64,000 nt of DNA from CAVPMW01 sp963706515 (GTDB lineage: Bacteria; Chloroflexota; Anaerolineae; Anaerolineales; UBA4823): contig CAVPMW010000022.1 of NCBI GenBank assembly GCA_963706515.1, positions 83,811-147,810 on the forward strand. Direction: 5' to 3'. Shown here piece after piece: positions 38,573 to 48,788 of the stretch. The notes beneath the pieces were generated by a model. The model ran no database searches. It saw only the letters and a list, made by a program, of their open reading frames with translations, and was not told the DNA's origin. Positions within the stretch are counted from its first letter, which is position 1; each line of letters begins with the position of its first letter. Position numbers and translations under genes: made by a program.

Positions 38573-40346
38573 AACGAAACGAATCTCCTGGATACTGCTC
38601 AGCGCGCTGATCCTGGGGGCAGTCCTGCTGGGATTGCCGGGGAGGGCTTTTGCGCAGCTGGGCATCAACAGCGTCCAGCCGAACGTCGTCTCCAATACGA
38701 CCGCGGTGCAGCTGGTGGTCACCGGCAGCGAGTTTGCCGACGGGGCGGTAGTGGTGCTGGATAACTTCGGCGCGCTGGATACCAATTTTGTCAGCGCGAC
38801 CGTTTTAACGGCCTTCCTGCCATCCGGCTTGCCCCCCGGCGCCTACGGGCTGACGGTGATCAATCCCGACTCCACCTCGGCTTACCTGGCAAATGCGGTC
38901 ACGGTCGTCGTGGTCACCCAGACGCCCTCGGGACCCGCTGAGGTGACCCCTACCCCCTACGCCCGCCCGCTGATCGTCGTGTCTTCCTATACCATCAGCA
39001 CCGGCAAGGTCCCGGTCGGGCAGGCTTTTACCGTCACCCTGCGGCTGAAAAATACCGGGGAACGCACAGCCACCAACATCACCGCCAAATTCGAGAGCGG
39101 CACGCTGGTCCCGCTGCAGACCGGTGGTCTGGTATCGCTGCAGGAGCTCGACCCTGGAGAGACGCATAAGCTCAACCAGGATTTTGCGGCTACCTACGAC
39201 GTCTATGGCAAATCCGTGGTCACTGAGCCCATGGTGATGAACTACACAGACGAGTCCGGGACGGCATATACCCAGGAATTCACCCTTTCCCTGCCGGTTG
39301 CCTCGGGCGGCGGGGTGCTCGCGGCGACTAAAACGCCGACTCCAACCGTCACCCCCACTCCCCGCCCACGCCCCTTGCTGGTAATCAGCTCGTACCAGAC
39401 CGACGTGCCGGTCCTGCAGCCGGGCAACCTGTTCACCCTGCAGCTGCAGGTGCAGAACGTTGGCAATTCGAATGCCCGGCGGGTCACGATGATCCTGGGG
39501 GGAGGCTCGGGCACGTCCGGCTCCGGAGGCGATACTCCCGTGCCGGGAGGCGTATCGGGCAGCAGCGGAGACTACACCGTATTCGCCCCGGTCGGCTCAT
39601 CCAACGTCCAGTTCCTGGGGGACGTCCCGGCAGGGGTAGAAAAGGATTTGACTGCGAAGCTGATCGTGAACGCGACGGCTAACCCGGGTGCTTACCCGCT
39701 GAAGATCTCTTTTGTCTACAGCGGGGACGACGATACGACCTACACGGATGACCAGGTGGTAACCCTGCTGGTGTATTCGCTGCCGCAGATGAACGTCAGC
39801 TTTTACCGGGACCCTGGGGTCATGTTCGCCGGACAGGAGAATCAGATCCCCTTGCAGATCGTCAACCTGGGGAAGAAATCCAGCGTGCTGGGCAACATGC
39901 GCGTCACGGCGGTCGATGCGGACGGCAACCCGACGGGCGACCTGACCAATAATACGATCCTGGTTGGGAACCTGGACCCGGGAGGCTACTACACGCTGGA
40001 TGCCAACTTAATTCCCTATAATCCGGGTCCATTGGACCTGCAAATCTCGGTGGATTATACGGATGACTTCAACCAGCCGCAGGTGATCACCGATACCCTG
40101 CAGGTGCAGGTCGAGGCAGCCCAGGTCGTCGAGCCGGGGAGCGGGGAAGGGCTGCCCCCTGGAGGTGAGCAGCCGGTGGTCGCCGCGCCGGAGACCCTCT
40201 GGCAGAAGCTGATCCGCCTGGTCAAAGGCTTGATCGGCCTGGACAGCGGCCTGCCTGCTACTCCGGTCGAGCCGCTGCCCAACGAAGTCCCCCCGGGTGA
40301 GCAGGTTCCCTTGCCGCCCGCAGGCAAGCCGCCGATGAAGGGTTAA
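38553..40346 (+). CDS. Secreted IPT/TIG plus CARDB-like repeat protein
   Basis: 597 aa from ATG 38553; a second ATG at 38565 (MAKTKR) is equally possible and neither has a strong Shine-Dalgarno. The signal peptide runs to about 35. An IPT/TIG-like Ig domain (INSVQPNVVSNTTAVQLVVT) is followed by three CARDB-like (COG1361) domains, each introduced by a strand such as RPLIVVSSYTIS or RPLLVISSYQTD, with TPTPTVTPTPRPRP as a linker. The tail is Pro-rich around a short amphipathic helix (LWQKLIRLVKGLIG). It lies between ABC ATPase and permease genes, the place of periplasmic adaptors in MacAB-like systems, but it has no MacA-type hairpin. Confidence 0.65.
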   Translation: MKRNMAKTKRISWILLSALILGAVLLGLPGRAFAQLGINSVQPNVVSNTTAVQLVVTGSEFADGAVVVLDNFGALDTNFVSATVLTAFLPSGLPPGAYGLTVINPDSTSAYLANAVTVVVVTQTPSGPAEVTPTPYARPLIVVSSYTISTGKVPVGQAFTVTLRLKNTGERTATNITAKFESGTLVPLQTGGLVSLQELDPGETHKLNQDFAATYDVYGKSVVTEPMVMNYTDESGTAYTQEFTLSLPVASGGGVLAATKTPTPTVTPTPRPRPLLVISSYQTDVPVLQPGNLFTLQLQVQNVGNSNARRVTMILGGGSGTSGSGGDTPVPGGVSGSSGDYTVFAPVGSSNVQFLGDVPAGVEKDLTAKLIVNATANPGAYPLKISFVYSGDDDTTYTDDQVVTLLVYSLPQMNVSFYRDPGVMFAGQENQIPLQIVNLGKKSSVLGNMRVTAVDADGNPTGDLTNNTILVGNLDPGGYYTLDANLIPYNPGPLDLQISVDYTDDFNQPQVITDTLQVQVEAAQVVEPGSGEGLPPGGEQPVVAAPETLWQKLIRLVKGLIGLDSGLPATPVEPLPNEVPPGEQVPLPPAGKPPMKG

Positions 40347-40358
40347 GAGCCAACAGCA

Positions 40359-41695
40359 ATGGGATTCATCGATCTGGTCAGCTTGATCCTGGAAAACCTG
40401 AACCGGCGCAAAGCGCGGGTGGCGCTGACCGCGATCGGGGTGGTCATTGGCACGGCAGCTGTCGTGGTGCTGGTCTCACTGGGGATCGGACTGCAAAAAA
40501 ACGCCAACCAGCAGCTCATCGGGATCGGCGACCTGACCCAGATCCAGGTCAACCCAGGATATATAGAAGCCGCCCAGCAGAAGGGAGGCGTCATGGTGAT
40601 GCAGTCCCGTCCGGCGGGCGGCGCTGACCCGAATTTTATTCCCATTACGGAGGACACCCTGGCGCAGCTGGCGGCTATCCCCGGCGTCGAGGCGGTCATC
40701 CCCAGGGATTTCCTGAACGGCGGCTCGCTGGTGAGCTACAACCGCCTGGAAAGCTATCCCTCGCTGATTGGGGTGGGCACCAGCGACCTGAGCCAGCTGG
40801 GACTGCAAGCCCGCAGCGGCTCGCTGGGATTGGAGAAGGGCGGCGCGGTGGTAGGGGCGATGGTCGCCAACAATTTCTACGATCCCCGCTGGCGCCCCGG
40901 TCAGCCGACCCCACAGCCTCCGGATTTGATGGGGCAATCGGTAAAGCTGACCCTGATCAAGACCTCTACAGATGGGCAAGAAACGCGGCAAATCTATCCC
41001 GCTCAAGGTGAACGGGGTGATCAACGAATCGCGCAGGCGAATCCGATTATTCGATTTACCTGCCTCTGGACGACATGGCTGCGCTCAACGAGTGGATCAA
41101 TGGGCGCAGGATCAACCGCAACCGCGATGGCTACAGCATGGCGATCGTCAAAGTCGCTCAACTGGACAAGGTGCTGGATATTGCCGACCAGATCCAGGGC
41201 ATGGGCTTGCAGGCTTATACTCCCCAATCTTTCGTGCAAGGGATCAACGGCTTTTACGTGGTGCTGCAGATCATCTTCGGCGGGGTTGGGGCGATCGCCC
41301 TGCTGGTGGCAGCCATCGGGATCGCCAACACCATGGCAATGGCGATCCTGGAACGCACGCGTGAGATCGGATTGATGAAAGCCATCGGGGCGACCAACCG
41401 GGACGTGCTGAGCATCTTCCTGGGAGAAGCTGCCGGGATCGGGTTTATTGGCGGGGTGGGCGGTGTGCTGCTGGGCTGGAGCGCCGGGCAGATCCTCAAC
41501 GTGCTGGCAATGGCTTACCTGGCTGGTCAGGCAGCCACCAGCGGGGGACCGCCGCCAGCGGTCGCCGTCTATACGCCCGTCTGGCTGCCGGTATTTACCC
41601 TGGTATTTGCCACCCTGGTGGGACTGATCAGCGGGCTATATCCGGCGCTTAGGGCCGCAACCCTGGTGCCAGTGAATGCATTGAAATACGAATAG
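40359..41695 (+). CDS. MacB/FtsX-type ABC permease; two frameshifts
   Basis: About 444 aa after repair. The start LENLNRRKARVALTAIGVVIGTAAVVVL is the typical first helix. A large outer domain (MacB_PCD-like; LAAIPGVEAVIPRDFLNGG) follows, then three C-terminal helices: LLVAAIGIANTMAMAILERT, REIGLMKAIGATNRDVLSIF and ISGLYPALRAA. Frame changes near 40980 and 41040 (+1 each) divide it. It would pair with the ATPase at 37.8 kb. The stop is followed by a short spacer and the convergent S1 gene. Confidence 0.8.
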
Positions 41696-41764
41696 GGGAG
41701 GAAAAAAAGATACCTGCACGGGGTGACCTCCGGCAGATATCCAATTTTAGTGCTTAGATTGAAG

Positions 41765-42535
41765 TTATTTCGTGCGCGTCTTGTTTTGCAGCGTGCGAGA
41801 GAGTATTGCTTCCATCTCGTCGCCCTGGGGAGCTGACTTGCGCTTGCTCTTTCCGCCCGCCGGCTCAGCTTCCTTGCCTTGGGAGCGATCCATGGCTTCG
41901 CGCAGCGCCATTTCCATGGCAGTCGGGATAGGTTCTTCCTTGGGTTCTTCCTCGACTTTTTTCTGGACGGGGGCCGGTGTCTCTTTGACGACTTTTTCCG
42001 GGCGCACTTCCAGGGCTTTCATGCTGAGCTTGATCTGCTTCTTACGCCGGTTGACGTTCAAGACCTGTACGTCCACTTCGTCGCCCTCTTTGACCACTTC
42101 GCTGGGGCTCTTGATGTAATCATGGGTCATCTCACTGATGTGCACCAGACCGGGCCGCTCTGCGCCGAAATCGACGAAAGCGCCAAACCGCTCCAGGCGG
42201 ACGACTTTGCCGTGCAGAACCATTCCCTTGTTGATCTCACGCCACTCCAGGTCAAGGGGCTTGACCATGGTCAGCTCGATGCGGTCTTTCTTGGGGAATA
42301 CTCGCTTAACCCAGACTTCGACCGTCTGCCCGACCTGCACCACGTCCTCCACGCGATTGACGTGCTCGGGGGAGAGCTGCGAAATGTGCACTACCCCCGG
42401 TATCTCCAGGCCAATATCGACCACCGCGCCTGCCAGAGTGATCGCAACCACCTTACCGGTGAATTGCTGCTTGCGCTTGATCCCGCCAAGCTCGTCGATC
42501 TCTTCCTCTGGGATAGCCAGCGCTTCTGTGTCCAT
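41765..42535 (-). CDS. Two-S1-domain RNA-binding protein
   Basis: 256 aa from ATG 42535, chosen because GGAG is eight bases upstream; longer starts are less likely. Two S1 domains: about 23-92 (FTGKVVAITLAGAVVDIGLE, then GVVHISQL) and 110-180 (LHGKVVRLERFGAFVDFGAE, then LVHISEMT). A charged Lys/Glu/Pro tail follows. Such proteins resemble partial ribosomal protein S1 and general-stress S1 proteins and should bind RNA or ribosomes. Intact frame. Confidence 0.85.
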   Translation of the reverse strand: MDTEALAIPEEEIDELGGIKRKQQFTGKVVAITLAGAVVDIGLEIPGVVHISQLSPEHVNRVEDVVQVGQTVEVWVKRVFPKKDRIELTMVKPLDLEWREINKGMVLHGKVVRLERFGAFVDFGAERPGLVHISEMTHDYIKSPSEVVKEGDEVDVQVLNVNRRKKQIKLSMKALEVRPEKVVKETPAPVQKKVEEEPKEEPIPTAMEMALREAMDRSQGKEAEPAGGKSKRKSAPQGDEMEAILSRTLQNKTRTK

Positions 42536-42678
42536 AGTAAATATCTCCATTCCAATCGATGTCCAATCCACACGAAGGTGGATATAAGGCTGGGTGCATG
42601 ATGTGTGTCGCGCCGACCGACGCAAATGGGGCGGGACTTTGCACCCGCAGGGCAGGATTATACCTTGGGGTATAGCAA

Positions 42679-44653
42679 ATGTCAAAGAAGCCTTTTTTAA
42701 TAATCCGGGAGTATCTCACTGCGGCGCACAGCCTGGCCGGCAGGCGCTGGCTGTGGGGGTTTCTGCCTCCTGCAGCTGCTGCGCTCCTGCTGGGCTTATG
42801 TTTCTGGCTGGCAGGCGCGCTGCAGACGAGCGCCCAGGGAGTAAGCGCAGCCCAGGAAGTAAGGGCAGGGCTGCGCATCGCTGAAATCCAGGGGAGCAGC
42901 CATCTGAGTCCCCTGGCGGGGCAGAGCGTCACTGCCGTGCAGGGCGCCGTCAGCGCGCTGCGCTCGACCGGGTTTTACATGCAGGACCTGCCCGATGCAG
43001 ACCCAAATACCTCCGATGGCATTTTTGTGTACCTGGGGTCCAGGCCCAGCCTGCAGGCAGGCGACCAGGTCTCGGTCAGCGGGACGGTACAGGAGTATTA
43101 CCAGGGCGGCGTCTCCAGCGGTGGGCTCTCCCTCACCGAGATCGCCGCGACACCCCAGGAGGTCCAGCGGCTGGCCTCGGGGAGCGTCCTGCCCGCGCCG
43201 GCGATCATCGGCAGCGGCGGGAGGCAGCCGCCGGCGGAGGTCATCGAAGACGACGCCAGCGGGAATGTGGAAACCAGCGGTCTGTTCGATCCCAGCCAGG
43301 ATGGGATCGATTTCTACGAAAGCCTGGAAGGGATGTACGTGACCGTCGAGGACCCGTTGGTGGTGGGCCCGACGACTGCCGATGGCGAGATCCCCATCGT
43401 TGGCGATGCCGGGCAGTTTGCCACGCTCCTCTCCAGCCGCGGGGCGCTGGTCATCCGCCCGGGTGACTTCAACCCGGAGCGGATCATCCTGAACGACAGC
43501 ATCATCTTCGCCGAGCCGAAGGTGCATACGGGGGACCGATTTTCAGGGTCGATCGGCGGAGTGCTCGATTACAGCGACGGCAATTTTAAGCTGCTGAATA
43601 CCAGCCCCCTGCCGGCAGTGCTAGCGGGGGGAGTCATCTCTGAGACGGCGGCTGCACCCGGGGCAGACCAGCTGAGCGTAGCCACTTTCAACGTGGAGAA
43701 CCTCGACCCCGGCGACGATCCATTAAAATTTTCCCGCCTTGCGGGGGTGATCGTCGCTCGCCTGCGCTCACCGGATTTAATCGTTTTGGAAGAGGTGCAA
43801 GACAGCAGCGGAGCGCTGAATGATGGCGTGGTGACTGCCACGTTGACTTACGCCGGGCTGGTCAACGCCATCCAGGTGGCGGGCGGCCCGCAGTACGCCT
43901 ACCGCGAGATCAGCCCGCTGAACGACCGGGATGGCGGCGAGGTGGGCGGGAATATCCGGGTTGGCTTCCTGTTCCGCACGGACACCGGCTTGAGCTTCGT
44001 CGACCGCCCAGGAGGGGATGCGGTCACGCCGGTTGCAGTTACGGTGAGCGCTGGCGCAGCCGGGCTTTCGCTCAGCCCGGGGCGGATCGAGCCGGACGAC
44101 CCGGCCTTCGCCAACAGCCGCAAGCCGCTGGCGGGAGAGTTCACCTTCCGCGGGCGCACTCTGTTCGTCATTGGGAACCACCTCATCGCCCGCACGGGGG
44201 ACGACCCCTTGTTCGGGCGCAACCAGCCGCCGGTCCTGAGCAGTGAAGCGAAGCGGATCAGGCAAGCGCAGATCATCCAGAGCTTCGTCGCCAGCTTGCT
44301 GGCGGCTGATCCGGCAGCCGACGTGATCGTCCTGGGCGACCTCAACGACTTTCCGCTCGTCCCCGGCGCTGAGCGCGCTGGCTGGAGCGAGCCTGACCGA
44401 CCTGCTCGATATGCTCCCCGCGCAGGAGCGCTACACTTATATTTACGAGGGAAATGCTGAGGGGATCGACCACATCCTGGTCAGCCCGCACCTGACCGCC
44501 TTTGCCTGCCCCCAGGTCGACGCGGTCCACGTGGATGCGGAGTTCCTGCCTGCCGAGCGCGCCAGCGACCACGACCCGCTGCTGGCTCGCTTCAGCCTGG
44601 GAGGCGGGGCGTGCCAGCGGGCATACCTGCCCTTGCTCGCAGTCTCACCTTAA
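42679..44653 (+). CDS. Secreted endonuclease/exonuclease/phosphatase-family nuclease (ExeM/NucH-like); one frameshift
   Basis: About 657 aa after repair. Signal-anchor around 28-48. Residues ~60-330 are an OB-fold/LTD-like region (GRPSLQAGDQVSVSGTVQEY-like, typical of ExeM). The EEP nuclease domain begins LSVATFNVENLDPGDD (Asn, Glu), then DLIVLEEVQD, FVIGNHLIA, VIVLGDLNDFP and DHILVSPHL, finishing with ASDHDPLLARF (catalytic His/Asp). One extra base near 44352 shifts the frame; without repair it ends before the last catalytic block. It finishes AYLPLLAVSP, an LPL-type end. Probably degrades extracellular DNA. Confidence 0.8.
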
Positions 44654-44672
44654 CCGGAAATCGTGCTCCATA

Positions 44673-44702
44673 TAAAACAAGAAGCCGCCCTGTTGGACGG
44701 CT
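44673..44702 (-). terminator. Terminator of the small structured unit
   Basis: On the minus strand AGCCGTCC-AACA-GGGCGGCT is followed by TTCTTGTTTTA. Confidence 0.6.
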
Positions 44703-44709
44703 CCCTGTT

Positions 44710-44796
44710 GCGCTGCGGCACCCTATCGATTAACGAGGAGGGTTGCCGCAGCGCTACGTTTCGGACTACTGTCAGACATTTCGGCAACACCTCCTC
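44710..44796 (-). promoter_or_regulatory. Competing RNA stems around a tiny ORF
   Basis: Stem A: 44782-44796 (minus-strand GAGGAGGTGTTGCCG, containing the Shine-Dalgarno) pairs with 44735-44748 (CGGCAACCCTCCTC), 14 bp with one bulged U, enclosing the start codon. Stem B: 44744-44754 pairs with 44710-44720 (GCGCTGCGGCA / TGCCGCAGCGC, 11 bp). Stems A and B share 44744-44748 and cannot both form completely. A separate AGCACC-GCAA-GGTGCT tetraloop hairpin lies upstream (44823-44838). Confidence 0.7.
44723..44779 (-). CDS. 18-aa peptide ORF with strong, sequestered ribosome site
   Basis: Reads MSDSSPKRSAAATLLVNR then TAG. AGGAGG lies 9 to 10 bases upstream of the ATG, the strongest Shine-Dalgarno of this neighbourhood. 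The peptide is basic-polar and not a membrane toxin type. The codons for SAAATLL supply the strand that pairs with the Shine-Dalgarno, so translation and RNA folding are linked. There is no downstream gene on this strand before the terminator; thus it is either a free small peptide or a structured RNA. I do not recognise it. Confidence 0.5.
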   Translation of the reverse strand: MSDSSPKRSAAATLLVNR

Positions 44797-44854
44797 TCAA
44801 GTGGGATAGCGAGGGGAAGTTTAGCACCTTGCGGTGCTGGTCTAGATGCAAAGA

Positions 44855-44883
44855 AGTATTCCATATAAGGTCATTAATGTCAA
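44855..44883 (-). promoter_or_regulatory. Promoter of the tiny unit
   Basis: TTGACA (44883-44878), 17-bp spacer, AATACT (44860-44855). The -35 box overlaps the stop codon of the isochorismatase gene. Confidence 0.55.
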
Positions 44884-45937
44884 TAGTAGCTGGCGGAGTT
44901 GTTAATTCCGGGCCAGGTTTCAATGGGCTCGGTCGAGCGGACGAGGTGCATGCCGGCCTCGGCAAACCCGCGGAAGAACCCCTCAGCCTGCGGGGTGTAA
45001 TCGACCACGCCAGGCACGACTACCGGCGAGGTGGTATCCTCGAGCAGATAAACCCGCCGCGCCAGGGCAGGGTCGTGAGCCTGGATCTCACTCAGCAGGT
45101 CGGAAACGGTAGATGCCACGCAATGGCTCTGCGCCTGACCGGTGATCACCAGCGCATTTAGGTCTTCCAGCTTATGGAACAGGCGCTCGTTCTTGCGGTC
45201 GATAGCCCGGCCGCGCACGTCTTGCAGCACCTCAGGTCCGATGGCGGAGTAGCTCTCAGTGAGCGGGTTCGAGCCCTTCACGATGAAATCCGGCTGAGCG
45301 CTGCGGGCGATGGAATGGAAGAAAACCGCCTCCTCGATCGACGCAACCAGCGCGTGACCGATCCCGCCGAGCATGGCGTGGTAAGGCCAGACGGTCAGCT
45401 CATATTTCCCTTGAGCGGCGAGCTGGTCGGCGTAATACTGCAGCTGCTGCTGCCCGTATGCCGGGGTGACCCCCAGGCTGGCGGCGATGGCGGGGTTGAA
45501 GCGCCATTTTCCGCTGGCGATATCCTGAGCGGAGACCAGAGTCAGCGGACCGGGATGCTCCCCGGCGGCATCGACCAGGTAGATTGAATGGAAGATCTGG
45601 ATGGGCTGGTGGGTGTCCAGGGTGGCGGAAATCTCGCTCAGCCGGCCCAGGTTGCGGTAGATGAACTCTGCCAGGCGGCGGTTGTCGTCGATGGCGCCGC
45701 TGCCCGAGCGACCGGCGACGTACAGCTCGAAATCGGGCAGGCAGAAGGTGTTCTGCACGTCGATGAGCACCAGGCCCAGCCGGAAGCGGTCTTCAGAGGC
45801 GGGACGGATTTGGTACCGCTCAGCCCACGCCTGGGCGTCTGCGGCGCGCTGCTGGTAAGGGACGCGCCAGACCTGACCGGTGCGCGCCGGGTCGAAGAAC
45901 GGTGGGAGAGGGAGTTCGGGGAAAAGGGAGATTGCAT
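44880..45937 (-). CDS. Isochorismatase-family cysteine hydrolase; probable frameshift near the N-terminus
   Basis: About 352 aa. The core begins GLVLIDVQNTFCLPDFEL (catalytic Asp), contains PYHAMLGGIGHALV (Lys-equivalent region) and ITGQAQSHCVASTV (catalytic Cys), and ends DYTPQAEGFFRGFAEAGMHL. The nearest usable start in the same frame is an internal GTG (45770), but conserved-looking sequence extends upstream (LPLPPFFDPARTGQVWRVPY, then RAADAQAWAERY) to a TAG at ~45939. The only ATG, at 45937, is one frame off, so an indel near 45915 is likely. The family hydrolyses amides or vinyl ethers such as nicotinamide; substrate unproven. Confidence 0.75.
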
Positions 45938-46095
45938 TCTATAAGGTAAAAGGATTATATCAGAGCCGAATATAATGCTCTTCTTCTCGATATCCGGAGC
46001 CCAGCAATATTTATGGGACTGATTTAACAGCGTAACTCCATATGATAAAATCGATCTCCGATGTCCTAAATTTGTCCAGGTGAAGGGAGACTGTC

Positions 46096-46402
46096 ATGAT
46101 CATCGTGCGTTATACGTTCCAAACCAAGTGGGGTAAGGCACAGGAAGTCGTCGATGAGTTCAAAGGGATGGTAGAGGCCATGCAGAAGAGTATGGGTGTC
46201 GAAAGTCCACGGGCGCATCCTCACCGACCTGAGCGGACCTTTCCATACCGTGGTCCAGGAGCTTGAGTTCGAAAGCCTGGCAGATTGGGAGCGGATGAGA
46301 GCCGCAATGTTTTCGAACCCTGAATTTCAGCAGGAACAGATGGGAGAGCCGCCGTTTGAATCGGGCGGCGCAGAGCTCTACACGATCGAAGCCACTTTCT
46401 AG
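46096..46402 (+). CDS. Small conserved-looking protein (ABM/NIPSNAP-like); one frameshift
   Basis: About 101 aa after repair. AAGGGAG precedes the ATG at 46096. The first frame reads MIIVRYTFQTKWGKAQEVVD; an extra base at about 46200-46204 shifts to KVHGRILTDLSGPFHTVVQE to the end (YTIEATF). Alternating strands and helices over ~100 residues suggest a ferredoxin-like dimeric alpha/beta-barrel, but I cannot assign a family with confidence. Stands alone between other genes. Confidence 0.6.
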
Positions 46403-46514
46403 CAGATTAATAGGAAAGTTTAATTATCAGCCAGCAATTCCTCAGCGTTTGGGGATTTTCTCGCGGGTAATGGGGCAACTGGTGAGGGCTGGAGGATTGT
46501 GTTAGACTGGCGGC

Positions 46515-47661
46515 ATGACTGAGACGACCGAAACCATCACTATAGATCCGGAAAGGCAGGCGCAAGCCCGCCGCTACGCTCGCATCCAGCGCCGGGCGAT
46601 GCTGGCAGACCTGCTCATCGGTGGAGTTTACGTGCTGGCCTGGCTGGCACTCGGCTGGAGCCAGGCTCTGCAGCAGGCTCTGGCGAGCACGCACTGCTAA
46701 TCAATGGCTGCAGGTGGCGGGATTCGCCCTGGTCTTCGCCGGATTTTACGCCCTGATCAGCCTGCCGCTGTCATACTATACGGGGTTCGTGCTCCCGCAT
46801 CGCTTCGACCAGTCCACCCAGACGCTTAAGGGCTGGGTCACAGACCTGCTGAAAGGCGGGCTGGTCGGGGGGATCATCGGATTGCTGCTGATCGAGGTGA
46901 TTTACGCCATCCTGCGCGCCTTCCCTGAGACCTGGTGGCTGTGGGCAGCCGGCTTCCTGCTGCTGTTCAACGTCGTGCTGGCTAACCTGGCGCCGGTGCT
47001 GATCCTGCCGCTGTTCTACAAGCTGACCCCGCTCAGCCAGGATTACGCCGATCTTGCCGAGCGGCTGATCCAGCTATCGGCGCGGGCGCACACGCGGGTA
47101 CGCGGGGTCTTCCAGTTCGATATGAGCAGCCGGACGAAGGCGGCGAACGCGGCGCTGACCGGGCTGGGCAATACCCGGCGCATCATCCTGGGGGATACCC
47201 TGCTCACCCAGTTCTCAGCGGACGAGATCGAGACGGTGATGGCGCACGAGCTGGGTCACCAGGTGCATCGCGACCTGCCGACCGGCATCCTGGTGGAGAC
47301 CCTGATCACCCTGGTGGGCCTTTACCTGGCTTCGCTGGGGCTGGCGTGGGGAGTGACCGCCTTCGGCTTCAGCAGCCCGGCGGACGTGGCTGCCATGCCG
47401 CTGCTGGTGCTGGTGCTGGGCCTGTACGGGCTGCTGACCATGCCGCTGACCAACGGCTACTCACGCTGGCGCGAGCGGCGAGCGGACGAGTACGCCCTGG
47501 AAGCCACCGGCAAGCCGGCGGCGTACGCCTCGGCGCTGGCGCGGCTGGCTAACCAGAACCTGGCGGAGGCCGACCCGGAGCCGTGGGTGGAGTTCCTGCT
47601 CTACTCTCACCCGGCGCTGAATAAGCGCATCGCCATGGCGGAGGCAGCCGAAAGAGGGTGA
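46515..47661 (+). CDS. Ste24/M48-family membrane zinc peptidase; one frameshift
   Basis: About 381 aa after repair. Six or so helices; the zinc motif AHELGHQVHRD (about residue 244) and the third-ligand block RRADEYALE are present, as in Ste24/CAAX prenyl-protease-type M48 enzymes. FQFDMSSRTKAANAALTGLG is the typical substrate-pocket block, and YSHPALNKRI the end. The frame shifts near 46690, after ALAST. Likely role is quality control or processing of membrane proteins. Confidence 0.8.
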
Positions 47662-47669
47662 GACTGGAT

Positions 47670-47990
47670 TATTTTGTAACCCTCCAGCACCAAGGGGCGA
47701 TCCCCCAGCAGCTCTTTGACTTCATGAAGCAGCGAAAATGCTCCTGGTTGCGGGAAGTGCGTTGTTCTCCGATGGTTCTCGATGAGTCACCACAAACGAA
47801 AAGGGCAGGATCGCCCACGAAAGGGTGTCGACAGCACCAATAACCAATATCCAGCGGTTGTCCCATCCTTCAATGTGCCTACATAGGACGTTTTGGGAGC
47901 TTTGTGCGCTCCATCTCGGTCGGGTCGCCAATCACAAATTCCGCCTCTTCCTGATATAAGCGCTTCAGGGGCTTTCAAGTCTGCTTTCTA
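47670..47990 (-). pseudogene. Transposase remnant (DDE type)
   Basis: Three minus-strand frames together give FVIGDPTEMER, TSYVGTLKDGTTAGYWLLVL, SSRTIGEQRTSRNQEHFR and VKELLGDRPLVLE, in that order. This is the pattern I know from one group of IS-element DDE transposases, including the acidic residue after VIGD and in GDRPLVL. Stops and frame changes interrupt it and both ends are missing. No terminal inverted repeats were found. The rest of 47991-48251 shows no gene. Confidence 0.6.
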
Positions 47991-48251
47991 AAAATCGCTG
48001 GATTTCCTTGTAACAACTGGCCGGCATCTTCTCCGCTATGTCACTTTGCCGGGGATTGTGCTTCTAACATCGCCTTTCCTGGTCCCAGGTCTCATCAAGA
48101 AGATAGCGAAAAATCCCTGAAAATTGATACACTTGTCCATGGGAGCCTCCTACCTACCGATAAATGGTTGTGGAAAACCAAGTTTATCCTGTTGGAGGTC
48201 TTTCCATTATTTATTTTGTCCGATCTTTTGTCCGAAGGTCAGGAATAAGTA

Positions 48252-48280
48252 TTGACAAGTAGCCTTAAGTCTGAGAGAAT
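48252..48280 (+). promoter_or_regulatory. Promoter of the excisionase-like gene
   Basis: TTGACA (48252-48257), 17-bp spacer, GAGAAT (48275-48280). Confidence 0.45.
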
Positions 48281-48297
48281 CGACTCGAGGTAAGCAA

Positions 48298-48591
48298 ATG
48301 GAACCAATAAGAGAAATTTTTACACCCGAACAAGCAGCCGATTACTTACAGGTTGATAAAGAAACCATCTACCGCTACATCCGGCAAGGGAAATTGGTGG
48401 CATCCAAACTTGGACGGACTTACCGAATCCCCAAGGGGAGCATCGATCTCCTATTATGGGCAACCCGGACACGGGATGACATTACCATGCGAGAATATAC
48501 CGGGAGAGAGGTCGCAGAGTTTATTAGCGCGGACGAGCTGGATGAAGAAACTCGAGAGATAGCAAAACGCTTCTTAGCCGCTAACCCGTGA
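48298..48591 (+). CDS. Excisionase/MerR-like helix-turn-helix protein
   Basis: 97 aa. IFTPEQAADYLQVDKETIYR, then YIRQGKLVASKLGRTYRIPK is the HTH_17 excisionase-family domain. The C-terminal half is acidic (DELDEETREIAKRF) and may contact a partner. GAGG precedes the ATG. It stands alone with its own promoter and terminator. Proximity to a transposase remnant hints at mobile origin but is not proof. Members are often small transcription regulators. Confidence 0.78.
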   Translation: MEPIREIFTPEQAADYLQVDKETIYRYIRQGKLVASKLGRTYRIPKGSIDLLLWATRTRDDITMREYTGREVAEFISADELDEETREIAKRFLAANP

Positions 48592-48643
48592 CGATTGATC
48601 AGAATACCCTCCTATTTTTCGATTCAGCTTGCCTTATCGCCGC

Positions 48644-48677
48644 AGCCGGATCACCTTCAGGTGGCTCCGGCTTTTTG
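48644..48677 (+). terminator. Intrinsic terminator
   Basis: AGCCGGA-CACC / GGTG-TCCGGCT followed by TTTTTG, 50 bp after the HTH gene's stop. Confidence 0.8.
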
Positions 48678-48788
48678 TTACTGCTCTGCGCCAGGGGATA
48701 CCTGAAGGCGGATAATAAACGCGTCCTCACATCTGAATTGGTGTGATTTTCGACGGCATTAACAGCGCACGCCAGGTCCAGATTGGGA

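Noticed and set aside
47658..47843. 61-aa plus-strand ORF after the Ste24-like gene
   Set aside because: It is antisense to the transposase remnant.
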